From: Dipteronia dyeriana
Taxonomy: Eukaryota > Streptophyta > Magnoliopsida > Sapindales > Sapindaceae
Assembly (NCBI GenBank): GCA_032871835.1
Contig: CM065299.1
Span: 2,761,001 to 2,825,000, forward strand
Direction of reading: 5' to 3'
DNA: 64,000 nt
The position numbers and the translations under genes are program-made. Positions 1 through 10,245 of this stretch are shown here, one piece after another (positions within the stretch are counted from its first letter, which is position 1; the number at the start of each line of letters is the position of its first letter). The notes under the pieces are model-generated. The model worked only from the letters and a program-made list of their open reading frames with translations. It was not told where the DNA came from and did not search any database.

Positions 1-310
1 ACTGCCAACTTCGTATCAAAACACAATCAACGCAGCTAATCGACTCAATAAAAACGTATCCAATTCAGCTAACAAAGTTACGAAACCCTAAACTAATCGT
101 AAGAACAAAGCAAATCCTGACAACAACCCCAAAACAATCAATAGAAAACAAACAAGATTTCAAAAGATAATCAAGAATAAAAAATATGAAAGAAATCGAT
201 AAGAGATGGAATACGATACCTTTTAGCGAAGAGAGTAGGATTGGAAAATAGCGAAATTGAAATCAACTAGTTTATCACTTTATTGAGGTTCCCAAAACCA
301 AACCCTAGCT
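1..310 (-). other. Leader exon and leader intron of a gene extending left of the window
   Basis: Read on the minus strand, about 220-310 looks like a non-coding first exon with no ATG. It ends in a consensus 5' splice site (AAAAG followed by GTATCG, boundary at 220), and 1-219 would be the leader intron. No coding sequence is visible, so the product is unknown. A leader intron combined with a telo-box promoter is common in plant translation genes, but that is inference. The exon could also be the end of an unrelated transcript. Confidence 0.4.
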
Positions 311-352
311 TTTTGTACTCATTGTTAGGTCAATTTGGGCTTTTTTGGGCCC
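296..352 (-). promoter_or_regulatory. Telo box and site II elements
   Basis: A telo box (AAACCCTAGC, 300-309) is followed by two site II motifs (TGGGCT at 336-341, TGGGCC at 346-351). In plants this pair is typical of promoters of ribosomal protein and other translation or cell-growth genes. Its position just upstream of the putative leader exon fits a promoter firing leftward. Confidence 0.5.
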
Positions 353-432
353 ATTGAGAGCCTAAAAAAAATCGGCCTTATGCGTCTTAAGCTTATATTT
401 CTTTATTTTTATTTTATTTTAAATCTAATCAT

Positions 433-855
433 AAGACCATCTCTAATGTATGTGATATTGCTAATACTAAATTTGGTACAAAAAAGTATAAAATCCTATA
501 TTTGACACAAGAATTTAGCATTGTGTTCTAATGCACAGTTATATTTAACATGTTATTTTTATTATTTTATTAATTAAAATTATTAAAGTCAACACTTACC
601 ATTAATACATTTATTAAATTGCTAATGAATAATTGGTTGAAATAGATTTTGATTGAAACATCATTAATATACATTAAATTTAAATTGTTTTAAATATTTA
701 AAAAATAGATATAATAACATTTTTATAATTAAAAAAAGTAACATTTATTTCTATACCAAATTTGACACAGTATTTGACGATGCATTGGAGGAAGATTTTT
801 ATATTCTGTACTAAAGTTTAGCTTTAGCACACTGATTTGGCATTGGAGATGCTCT
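433..855. mobile_element. MITE-like element with short terminal inverted repeats
   Basis: The left end (AAGACCATCTCTAATG, 433-448) and the reverse complement of the right end (AGAGCATCTCCAATG, 841-855) agree at about 13 of 15 positions. The roughly 400 bp between them are AT-rich and non-coding, with partial internal copies of the terminal motif (for example 781-795). Ends of the type GAGCATCTCCAATG are frequent in plant MITEs. No clear target-site duplication is seen, so the superfamily is left open. From 856 to 1747 there is only AT-rich DNA containing the 3' flank of the RLP gene; nothing else is recognised there. Confidence 0.45.
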
Positions 856-1747
856 AATATGTCAATAATATCAACAAAAGTAAAACATACTTATGAATTG
901 TACTTTTATCCAAATTTTAGGTTTAATATTATTATTATTAAATTATATTTTGTAAAAAAAATTACAAAATTTGGGTAACATTACAAGTACTCCACTGCAA
1001 CATTATTGAGAAACTCGATAAGTCGATAAAAGATCTCATGGAAGCACTCCTTAAAACTTCATAAATTGTTTTATAAGTAAAAATTTGTTACAAAATTATT
1101 GGCAACTCTTACAAAGTTATACGTTGTCATCTTGTAACCAAACAATCTATATGGAGTGATAGAGAAACATGTATTAGATTTTATATTTCCCAAATTGCAC
1201 ATTGTTAACATCTCACAGAAAAGATTGATTTAAACAATTTTAGGAGGCAGAATAATGTTTAAAATTGATCAATTAACCTTTTTGTTTTAATCTATATAAA
1301 CAATTTGTCTTTTACATTTCTTAAAAAAAAATCGATATTGTCATTAGATATTAAGAGAAATGTTGTTTTAATATCTAAATGATTTATTAGCTATAGATTA
1401 TCGAGGAATTGATCACAATGATGAATTGATGATATTATAGCAACCTCTAATCTCTATATTGTATGTGATATAATATAGTTAGTAGCATTTCCATTGCATT
1501 CATCAATTCATTTTAATTTTTGCTAGGGTAAAACCTCGACGGTACGAGGGAAACTTTATTAAAAAAAAAAGATAGATACATCTAGTCAAAGGGAGACGTA
1601 ATAAGCCTTACCCTTTCGGAATCTATTACGTTCGAGAAAGCAAGAAAAACATATGCATGCAATGGGACAAAGGAAGTAAAAATACAGTGAAATAGAGGTC
1701 CAAAAAAGAAAAAGAAAAAAAGTAAAGCTAATTATTAGTAACTACAT

Positions 1748-4700
1748 TCAATGTTTGTGTCCTCTTTTTCTCTTCATGCTTTGCATCCCAAAAATCTTCA
1801 TAAGCCATTTATGCTTTCTTGTGTAGAATTCATGTCCAAGAACCACTCCAACTATTAGTCCACCTGAGAACCCTATCAAAACTATTTTCCAATCAAAGGC
1901 AAATGGCGATTCTGAATCTTCATCTTCTTTCTTTAAGGGCTTAGAGGTTTCACAATTCTTCGACAAAGGTTTTCCACATAATCCAGGATTCCCACAATAT
2001 GATCTATTATCGAATGTATCAAATTGTTTTCCTTGTGGTATGAGTCCCGTGAGATGATTATAGGAGACATTAAAGACTCCAAGGAATGTGATCTCTGCTA
2101 GTTGTTGGGGAATATTTCCTAATAGCCTGTTACTTGAGAGGTCCAACGATTCCAGTGCTTTTAGATTGCCTAGGGATGATGGGATATTGCCTTGAAGATT
2201 ATTGTGAGAAAGATTGAGATTATTAAGACCTCTCAAACTTGCAATAGATGCTGAAATCTCTCCTACAAATTTATTTCCCGAAAGAATGATGCTAGTGAGA
2301 ATATTTGGGATCTTTCCATAAATTAACTCTATACCTTTGTTGGTAATTGTCATCGAATATGCATAATCAGAATATTCGTTGAAGGCAACATCAACATAAC
2401 TCATAAGTGGTTGTATCTCATCATGCATGTATGAAAGGTGGCTCTCATTGACAATTTTCATTGCGTTCCAAGATTGGAAATGTTTTGTTGGAAGCTTACC
2501 TGTAAAGATGTTATGAGAGAGGTCGATGACTTGAAGGTTGGGAAAATCAAAATTCGTCTCAGGTTCTTTTATTACACCATGGAGTCTGTTAGATTTCAAG
2601 ATAAGAACCTTTAATTCTCGAAGAGTTCCTAACCAAGAAGGAAAAATATCAGTGATTTGATTATTTCCAAGATGAAGATATTTGAGCTTGCTACAGTTTA
2701 CCAATGATCTTGGAATCCTCCCTTGCAATCGGTTGTTGCTTAGATCAATCATCCTTAGATTGTTTCCATTCATAAAGGTTTGCGGAATACTTCCATGAAA
2801 TTGATTACTTTGCAATGCTAATATTGATAACGCATCGCTGAAATTGGCCAAACATTGTGGAAGAACACCACTTAAGTAGTTGTTTGATAGGTCAAGGGCA
2901 TAAAGATACCTCGACTTGCATATCAACTGTGAAATTTCCCCTGTCAACTTGTTGTTTGAAACAAGATACTCGGACATGTGCAGAAATGGAATAATCGGGA
3001 GTGGTCCTTCTAGTTTATTGTACCTAAGATCTAAAGTACGTAAATATTGGGGAAGAACGATGGGATGTCTGTCAAACCCTATGAAAAGGTTGTGAGAAAG
3101 GTTTAAGTATTCTAAGTTATGCACCGAATCATTTAGAAACCACCCAGGGATTTTGCCAGTTATACTGTTGGAGGAAAGGTCTAGCACTCGTAAGAAATCT
3201 TGGTTGCGGAGGAAATTTGGGAAGTTTGAAAGGTTGCATGAACGCAATCCTATAGTTCTGAATTTCTGAGAATTGGTATTAGCAACAGTATTGTTCATGA
3301 GCACTGTAAGATTGTTTGATGAGAGGAATAGAATTTCTAAACTTTCAAGTTGAGAAAGAAACATGTCAAACTCCACTATGCCACTCAAGTTATTGGACTG
3401 AAGCCTAAGCTTTTGAAGATTCTTGAGTTGAATGATGTTAATAGGAATCGGGCCCTGCAATGAATTTGATGAAAGATCCAACTCAACCAATCGGGTTAGG
3501 TTGCTAATTTCGGATGGGATATTTTTGGTTAATTGGTTTGACTGCAGATATAGAACTGATAATTGGTTGATGTTCATTAAACAATATGGAATTGGACCGG
3601 TTAATTGGTTTTGACTCATGTCTAGATAAGTAAGTTGCGTTAGGTTCATGAGCCATAAGGGAATCTCACCGACTAAGTTGAGATCGCTAAGGTCTAAAAA
3701 CTTGAGTTTAGTATTCTTAGCAATCCAAGACAGTAATGAAGAATTTTGGCCAGAAAATTTGTTATGGCTATGAGAAAGGTCTAAATGATCAAGTTGAGTG
3801 AGATTACCCAATGAAGACGAAATTTGTCCTGAGAAATTGCAGGCCTCCATATGTAGTTCTTTCAAAGAAGCAAGATTTCCAATTGAAATAGGCAACTCAC
3901 CCAAAAAACAGCCAAAAGAGACATCGAGGTGAACAAGCTTGGTGAGGTTACCCAATGAAGATGGAATTGTTCCATAAAAACTGCAATCTCCAATAGCCAA
4001 GACAGTAAGGGGACTACTCCTTTCAAATTCTGGTAGATATCCAGTGAGATTGCTATTGTCGGTCAGTTTGAGAACGGAAAGGTTGGGTAACTGGAAGATT
4101 TTGGTAGGAAATTCACCTTGTAATAGACATCGTTGTAAAGATAAGTAAGTCAAAGCAGATAGATTTGCCAACATATGAGGTATGGGAGAGGAGATATGGA
4201 CATTATCAAGATTAAGCACTTTGAGGTTGGTTAACTTCTCAACTAGATTTTGTAGACTTGGCTCTCCAAGTTCTAAGTAATGTGTTTCATTTCCTGTAAC
4301 ATCAGTAACATGATTATGCGATAAATCAAGAGAGACCAAGTTGCGGAGGTCTAGCAGTTGCGGTGGTATTTGACCAGAAATGACAGAATCAGAAATGTTT
4401 AGATATGATAACCTTGAAAGGTTGTTGATGGTAGCAGGAATTTCAGAGAAATTGAAGTCATTACAAGCAAGGCTAAGCCATTGAAGATGGACAAGGTGGA
4501 AAAGGGTGGTGGTAGAGTTGATAGAACCATAGAGACAGCTACCAGAGAGGTCAAGCTTGATGACATGACCGGTTTCCTCATCGCATGTGACGCCATCCCA
4601 TGAGCAACAGTCAGCACTACTATTATTTCCTCCTTCCAGCTTCCATGATTCAACTTTAGGATAATCTGAAATAGGATGAAAACAATCATACTTACCAAAG

Positions 4701-4864
4701 AGAATGCTTTGCTTGAATTTCAACAAGGCAGAACGCTCATCGTGATGACAGAGTGGCTGCATCGTTGAAGAAGCAAAATGATGAGAAACTGCAAGATGAT
4801 GAAGAAAACAAAGGCAGAAGACAAAGCGCACAAAAGAAAAGAAAAATGGAACAGAAAGCCCCAT
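1748..4864 (-). CDS. LRR receptor-like protein (RLP, Cf/Ve type), intronless
   Basis: The 1038-residue protein has the full RLP layout: signal peptide (about 1-27), LRRNT_2 cap with the DERSALLKFK and CCSWDGVTC motifs (about 40-105), then about 28 extracytoplasmic LRRs of LxxLxLSxNxLxGxIP type. An island (about 835-885, with the YAYSMTITNKGIEL signature) is followed by the last LRR block and the SYCGNPGLCGKPL C-cap. An acidic spacer, one membrane helix (about 988-1012, with GxxxG-type spacing) and a short basic tail complete it. There is no kinase domain, so signalling would need partners such as SOBIR1/BAK1, as known for this family. Members sense pathogen molecules at the plasma membrane or act in development; the ligand cannot be deduced. 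The frame is complete and intronless, as usual for Cf-like RLPs. The start is the first Met before the signal peptide. Relic pieces of related genes lie at 6-9.3 kb and 31.5-32.5 kb. Confidence 0.93.
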   Translation of the reverse strand: MGLSVPFFFSFVRFVFCLCFLHHLAVSHHFASSTMQPLCHHDERSALLKFKQSILFGKYDCFHPISDYPKVESWKLEGGNNSSADCCSWDGVTCDEETGHVIKLDLSGSCLYGSINSTTTLFHLVHLQWLSLACNDFNFSEIPATINNLSRLSYLNISDSVISGQIPPQLLDLRNLVSLDLSHNHVTDVTGNETHYLELGEPSLQNLVEKLTNLKVLNLDNVHISSPIPHMLANLSALTYLSLQRCLLQGEFPTKIFQLPNLSVLKLTDNSNLTGYLPEFERSSPLTVLAIGDCSFYGTIPSSLGNLTKLVHLDVSFGCFLGELPISIGNLASLKELHMEACNFSGQISSSLGNLTQLDHLDLSHSHNKFSGQNSSLLSWIAKNTKLKFLDLSDLNLVGEIPLWLMNLTQLTYLDMSQNQLTGPIPYCLMNINQLSVLYLQSNQLTKNIPSEISNLTRLVELDLSSNSLQGPIPINIIQLKNLQKLRLQSNNLSGIVEFDMFLSQLESLEILFLSSNNLTVLMNNTVANTNSQKFRTIGLRSCNLSNFPNFLRNQDFLRVLDLSSNSITGKIPGWFLNDSVHNLEYLNLSHNLFIGFDRHPIVLPQYLRTLDLRYNKLEGPLPIIPFLHMSEYLVSNNKLTGEISQLICKSRYLYALDLSNNYLSGVLPQCLANFSDALSILALQSNQFHGSIPQTFMNGNNLRMIDLSNNRLQGRIPRSLVNCSKLKYLHLGNNQITDIFPSWLGTLRELKVLILKSNRLHGVIKEPETNFDFPNLQVIDLSHNIFTGKLPTKHFQSWNAMKIVNESHLSYMHDEIQPLMSYVDVAFNEYSDYAYSMTITNKGIELIYGKIPNILTSIILSGNKFVGEISASIASLRGLNNLNLSHNNLQGNIPSSLGNLKALESLDLSSNRLLGNIPQQLAEITFLGVFNVSYNHLTGLIPQGKQFDTFDNRSYCGNPGLCGKPLSKNCETSKPLKKEDEDSESPFAFDWKIVLIGFSGGLIVGVVLGHEFYTRKHKWLMKIFGMQSMKRKRGHKH

Positions 4865-5130
4865 GATTGATCGTCTTTATTAAACAAAAGAAATCTCTTC
4901 AACTCTCTCTTAGACAAGCAAGACACAAGATGGTTTTGTTTTACTAGCCTGTAGAATGGAGATGCTTTAATTTATAGGTACACAGCTTGCAACCAAGCGG
5001 TTTTGGTCTTCTATATATGTGTGAGTCAAGCCAAAGACCTGTCAAAGTCATCGATAATAAGATAAAGTTTTCAGTTTTTGTCAAACTTATGATACGTGCC
5101 GGGGTAGAATTTGTTCTCTTCAAATTTGAA
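4865..5130 (-). promoter_or_regulatory. RLP 5' leader and promoter
   Basis: Upstream of the RLP start the minus strand has a pyrimidine- and A-rich leader, then a TATA box (TATAAAT, plus-strand 4970-4976) about 105 bp from the ATG, which suits a leader of roughly 70-80 nt. Farther upstream, 4984-5130 contains two blocks (around 4984-5050 and 5062-5128) that recur in degraded form at 6077-6200, 7994-8035 and 9225-9272. This shows that this promoter was duplicated locally together with lost RLP genes. Confidence 0.55.
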
Positions 5131-5499
5131 AACTCTGCCCGATACCATAAATTAAAGGTTTAATTGCATGAATGTCCTTGTAGTAAGTTGCCCCCTAAAT
5201 GTGTTCTTTAGATATTTAATCTCCTGAGTTTTTATAAATAGATAATAGTTGATAGAATAATCAAAAAGTTCTTATAATTTAAAATTTAAAATTGAAATAA
5301 CGGTTAAATAATAATAAAATTATAAACTTTTTGATAAATAAAATTAAATAAATAGAGAAATAAAAAAAAAAAATTATCATTTTTATTTAAATACCAGTTG
5401 AATATTTAAATTATTTAAGGAGAATTATCTTTTAAAATGTCTTTTTTATTTAATATTTTTAAATATTACTTGTTCATTTACAATAATAGGGGTGTAAAT

Positions 5500-5880
5500 A
5501 ATTAAAAAATAATAATGATAATAGTAAAATAAAATAAAATAAATATAATACTAATAAATTAATAATGATAATAATAATAAAAAATAATAATACTAATATA
5601 AAAATAATAATAAATTATTTATAAAAAAACAATTAGGTAGATATTTAGATTGATCTTCACCATCTATCTCAAATATTCATTGTGGTGATCGAATTACAAT
5701 AGTAGTAATAATAATAATAATAATAATAATATAAAAAAAGAATAAATTATTTATAAAAAAACAAGTAGGTAGATATTTAGATTGATCTCCACCATCCATC
5801 TCAAATATTCATGGTGGTGATCAAATTACAATAATAATAATAATAATAAAAATAAGAATAATAATAATAATAATAACAAT
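5500..5880. repeat. AAT-rich microsatellite tracts with a tandem duplication
   Basis: Three imperfect (AAT)n tracts (about 5500-5610, 5701-5730, 5831-5880) flank two copies of a roughly 90-bp segment: 5611-5702 and 5743-5832, offset 132 bp and about 90% identical. A partial third relative of the segment's end lies near 8325-8370. Apart from the entries listed here, 5131-10706 is AT-rich DNA without a recognisable gene. Low-complexity stretches occupy about 8160-8960. Confidence 0.7.
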
Positions 5881-6009
5881 AACATAATTACCAAAAAATT
5901 GAAAAAACAAATAAAAAAAGAAACGGTGTGGGAGATCATTGCAAGATTTTTCTCCTAATAAATTAGGCTTCGACGACTCAAGATTATTTCTTAGTTTTTG
6001 CAAGTGATA

Positions 6010-6245
6010 TATAATGACAATAATACGCATGCATGATGTTGGATTAACACGTTGTTTTAGTATTGTAAGTTGAAATAAAACTTGGAACCAAGTCGTTTTG
6101 GTCTTCTATGTGTCCTATACTCCTATCCTAATAGAAATTATTGGTTACTGTCATCGTCCATGTTGTGTGACTCAACCCAAATACTTGTCAAAGTGATTGT
6201 AATTTGGCTCCCACGAATTAATTAATCCTTCAAAGGGAGTTCAAT
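6010..6245 (-). repeat. Decayed copy of the RLP promoter region
   Basis: The segment 6079-6117 (ACCAAGTCGTTTTGGTCTTC and flanks) and 6170-6190 match RLP upstream sequence at 4984-5050 in order and orientation. 6026-6060 resembles the block around 7925-7950 and 9150-9175. No RLP coding sequence follows, so this looks like the upstream remnant of a deleted RLP copy. Confidence 0.5.
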
Positions 6246-7904
6246 TTTTTTTTCTCAAAGATTTAACCTTAGAAATTTGGTTCTAATTAAAATGATGAGA
6301 ATTTTTTTAAATTTTTTTTACAGCATGTTAAATAGCTTAACCATGAGTGCGTTTATTAATTGAGGAATTAAGTTTAATTGGAAAGTGAACTTAAGTTGAG
6401 AATAGACAGAAACTTAATTTCAGATTTGTACGTGAAACACATATAATTAATTTGATTACCAGGCGTTTTTAATAATTATTGTAATCACAATTCAGTTAGT
6501 CATTGATGAATTAACTATGACAGTGTTGCTCGGTATCCACTGGTCTAGGAAGATTGATTAATTACTTTAGTTCATGTTTATTTGTCATCGGTTGAGGCAT
6601 GTGTGCCTATTTAGATTATTGTTTTAAGGCATGTACGCCCCTCTGCTTTCGATTTTCTTTTCCCTCTATTTTGTTTTCTATATTTATATATTGTTCTACC
6701 GGAGAGTTTTTCATCATATGATAGTCTGTGATGTTTTTTTCTCCAAGTTAGTCCGATTTAAAAGAAGAATTAAGGTTTATTAGTTACTACAAATGACTTA
6801 TGTTTTGCACTTAAGTTATGATATCAGTTATCAAATATGTTAATTTGTTTTCGATGAACTTATGTTTTACACTTAATTTATGGTATCAATTATCAACTAT
6901 ACTAATTTGTTTTCAATGAAAATATCAAATTTACTGATTGAGAACGTATAACTTAGGTAACCGAGAAAAGTCCCTGATTTTTTTTTATAAGAGTTAGAAG
7001 TCAGATTAGCAACACATGGTGTGTTTGGTGTACGTATTAAGATTGGATTAATTATAATGTTTTCGGTATTTGATACATCATGGGATTGGCCTGTGGGTCT
7101 CAATATGTTTAACATCCACAATAATTCAACAAAAACAAAACAAAAAGCCAAAAAGCAAAAAGATCAAATTCTTTTCTCTTCTGTCTACACATGATCAAAT
7201 TCTCCTCTTCTCTCGCTGGAAATGATCTTCGCCGGAAATGGTTTTTTTTTTATCGAATCAGTTTTTTAAATCAAATTTCCTTCTCTTCTATCTTCTCTTT
7301 CCTCCCACATCTTTCTCTCTGGGTCTAGATCTAGATGGGTTAATTTGTTCTTGTTTGATTTTGTTTTTGATGTCTTTCTGACTTGATTTTCCAAGATGTG
7401 GTTGCGGTAGGTATAGATGACTGATTGATTTTTCAATTTTTCTTTTCGTTTTTCTGGATTTGACTATAGAAAATCATCTTCTCTTCAAATTATTTTCCTG
7501 GGTTTGACGATTGAAATCATCTTCCCTTAAAATTATTTTCTAGGTTCAATATTAGATTATTAGGTGGGCCCAGACAAAATAATTTCTTTAAAAATAAAGA
7601 CCGAAACTAAAATAGTCCCAACATTTACGACAAAATTATTTAATACCGTCTCAATGAGATATGAGATAGGACCCACCAAATTGTTTATCCAATCCGGTAT
7701 GCACACTAAACGTGGGATCAGAATCGGAAATAAGTCGATCCTTTCTAATCCATCGGTGCAACAAAAACACCCTAGTAGTCTAGTGGTTAGCATTTACTTT
7801 ATACTCGAGGGTCCTACAAATTTATTATGCGTTGACATTTAGAGCATTAAGCTTTCAATGAATACCTTAGATTTCTTGGCGATTGCAACATATATTTAAT
7901 TAAA

Positions 7905-8060
7905 ATGACATTAATGTGAAATTGTGCATGCATGATGTTAATAAATGTTGTTTTCTGGATGTGATGGAGTTTGGAAGATTGTAAGAGAGTAGGTTTTTGT
8001 CAAACTTGTGATATGGGGTAGATTTAATTAAAGTCATTTCAATTGCACCAAACTCCCCGA
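7905..8060 (-). repeat. Decayed RLP promoter copy, second
   Basis: It shares with 9118-9275 the order GCATG(C/T)ATGATG, AAATGTTGTTTT, GAAGATT and GTCAAACTTG, followed by GGTAGA. The last part also matches the RLP promoter at 5080-5110. No coding sequence is attached. Confidence 0.45.
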
Positions 8061-9117
8061 CCAAGTCGCTTAGGTTTGTCCTTTTTAAATCTAGAAAAGA
8101 TTTTATCGTTAATTGATATTCATTTTCCATGCTATTAGGATTCGACCGTTAAGTGAAAAAGTTGACCGTTAATAAATAATAAAATATAGAAATACCCATG
8201 ATACACTAAAATGGAAAAAAATCTAAAAAAAAAAAAACTCAAAATCTATTTATAAAAAAGAAAAATAATTATATTTTTTAATTTTTTTTTTCTATAAGTA
8301 TAATTTTTTTAAAAAGAAAGAATGATCTCCACTATCCATGGTGATGGACGGTGATGATCAAATTACAAAATAAATGATATTTTAAAAAAATAAAAAAGAT
8401 CATATCTTCTTTCAATAATTCATATAATTCAATAATTCCAAAAAATATCAATTCCAAAAACAAAATCCTCAAATCTCATTTAATAATTCATATCTTCTTT
8501 CTTCTTCAATCCATTCCAAAAGAAAATCACAAATCAATAATCCCATAAACAAAATCCAAAAATCTCATCCAACAATTCATATCATCTTCTTTGATCAATT
8601 CCAAAAACAAAATAATTTGGAAATAAAAAATCGAGATCCAATCATCTAAACACACATTCATCAATCCAAATCCGATTCAATCTGTTTCCAAAAAAAAAAA
8701 GAAAAAAAAAATAGCTTGAGCATCAAGATAAGAGATTCATTAAACAATTAAATCTAAAGTACAAAATCTCACAAATAAAGAAAAAGAAAACTATCCAAGT
8801 AATATATTAAATTTAGAAGGAGATGGATTTGGGAAGAGATTTAGAAATTATATTTCATTTGTTTTGTTTTGTTTTTATTTATTATTTTTTTGTTATTTGA
8901 TCTGGAGATTTTAAACATGCATAAATTATTTATATTAAAAAAAATATTCAACTTTTTATTTTATTTTTAAAAATAAACTTCAAGTGATAAAAATACCTTT
9001 AATTTTAACGGTCAAACTTGGTCAATATTATAACAGCAGCGGAGGTGAATGTTAATTAATAATAAAGTTGTATTTTGATATAAAATGATAAATCTCATGA
9101 GAGTTTAGTACAATTTA

Positions 9118-9275
9118 CTCTTAATTAAAATGTCCTTCAATTGCACAATTATGCATGTATGATGTGGATAAATGTTGTTTTATGTATGATGGAGACATGG
9201 GTTTAGAAGATTATACGAGAACACGATTTGGTCAAACTTGAGATATGAGGTAGAATTTGTTCTCTTCAAATCATA
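9118..9275 (-). repeat. Decayed RLP promoter copy, third
   Basis: A diverged duplicate of 7905-8060. Its end (about 9250-9272) is nearly identical to 5105-5128 of the intact RLP promoter, including GTAGAATTTGTTCTCTTCAA. It abuts a small inverted-repeat element. Confidence 0.5.
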
Positions 9276-9284
9276 TATATATAT

Positions 9285-9442
9285 ATTTTTCAAGTCAGTA
9301 CGCATTGATATAAATTCGTCAGTGTGTTGGATGTGAACCATTAGATACTTTGACTCCAAATGTATGCACTTATCAAAACTTCTCCATAATCAATAGTCCA
9401 CATGCAACGCACTGATATATCAGTACGCACTATATATATAGT
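9285..9442. mobile_element. Small inverted-repeat MITE (family also at 35.8 kb)
   Basis: Both ends carry an inverted arm: the left arm (about 9293-9345, containing CAGTGTGTTGGATGTGAAC) pairs imperfectly with about 9395-9440 on the opposite strand (CAGTGCGTTGCATGTGGAC after reverse complement). A relative of the left half occurs at 35850-35893, which supports a dispersed family. No coding potential. Exact ends and target duplication are not resolved. Confidence 0.45.
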
Positions 9443-9526
9443 CTTTTCTCCCGTTGTTGATGTGGTTACGACCAATCATAATTGTTACTCATTTTTTAAA
9501 ATTTTAATTATATATCATATAATACT

Positions 9527-9530
<4 letters not shown>

Positions 9531-9564
<34 letters not shown>
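9531..9564. repeat. (AT)n microsatellite
   Basis: An uninterrupted AT dinucleotide run of 34 bp within AT-rich intergenic DNA. Confidence 0.9.
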
Positions 9565-9567
<3 letters not shown>

Positions 9568-9769
9568 ACAATTTATTATAAAGTAAATATAAGATAATAT
9601 ATCATATATAATAATATAATAATAATTTTTTTTCTATTTTTGATATGGTTACGACACATTATTCATGAATGTGGAGTTTTATTAGAAATTAATTTGATCA
9701 TATTGTAATCAACGAAATGAAGGGAAAAAAATTTCACATTGAAGTTTTTTTTTTTTAAAAAAAGGTCAT

Positions 9770-9938
9770 ACTAAACCAACTTAAATGTGTAACTTAAAAC
9801 TTTAACATCTCAACCACTTATATGCTCTTAATCTAAGAGTTGTAAATACATTTAAATCTTAACTATTGGATTAAGAGCACATGAGTGGTTGAGATATTGA
9901 AATCAAAATTTTAAGTCATAAATTTAAGTTGATTTAGT
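9770..9938. mobile_element. Foldback (long inverted-repeat) element
   Basis: About 9770-9836 and 9870-9938 are inverted copies of each other, roughly 68-bp arms around a loop of about 33 bp. For example ACTAAACCAACTTAAATG at the left corresponds to ACTAAATCAACTTAAAT in the reverse complement of the right end, and CTCAACCACT recurs in both arms. RNA from it would form a hairpin of MITE or pre-miRNA size. It is directly followed by another element. Confidence 0.6.
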
Positions 9939-10245
9939 GCTCGTTTGGTTGAGCTTTCTACTATTTCAAAATGTCTACAAACGTCTATTTGAATTTTTTA
10001 GAGTTGTTTGGTTGAGTTTTTAAGATTGTCTATTTTTAATTGAGTAAAGACTAATAGAGTTTAAATCTCTACTAGGCAAAAGCTCATGGGGAGATACTTC
10101 TCTAAATAGACATTTAAAAATAAAAAAAAATCTACCAACCAAACAAATATAATTTATTTTTTTCAAAAACTGTATTTCTTATAGATCTCTACAAATAGAT
10201 CTTTTACAAATAAACGTTTTCCAAAAGTCTAATCAAACAAGCTCC
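9938..10245. mobile_element. MITE with 3-bp target duplication TAG
   Basis: The left end TGCTCGTTTGGTTGAGCTT and the reverse complement of the right end GGAGCTTGTTTGATTAGACTT form an imperfect terminal inverted repeat. TAG flanks both sides (9935-9937 and 10246-10248). A three-base duplication suits PIF/Harbinger-like MITEs, but its sequence is not the usual TAA/TTA. Internal TAGATCTTTTAC-type motifs recur in the element near 54.83-55.14 kb. Confidence 0.5.

Noticed and set aside
1748..2000. Kinase domain making the RLP an LRR receptor kinase
   Set aside because: After the membrane helix only a short basic tail follows before the stop; no kinase motif is present in any frame.
7150..7560. Leader-like CT-rich sequence suggesting a gene start
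   Set aside because: No open coding frame, splice pattern or homologous protein follows; it remains unexplained AT/CT-rich intergenic DNA.
7771..7812. tRNA-like stretch (TAGTAGTCTAGTGGTTAGCA)
   Set aside because: It resembles a tRNA D-arm and A box, but there is no matching acceptor stem, anticodon arm or B box (GGTTCGAATCC).
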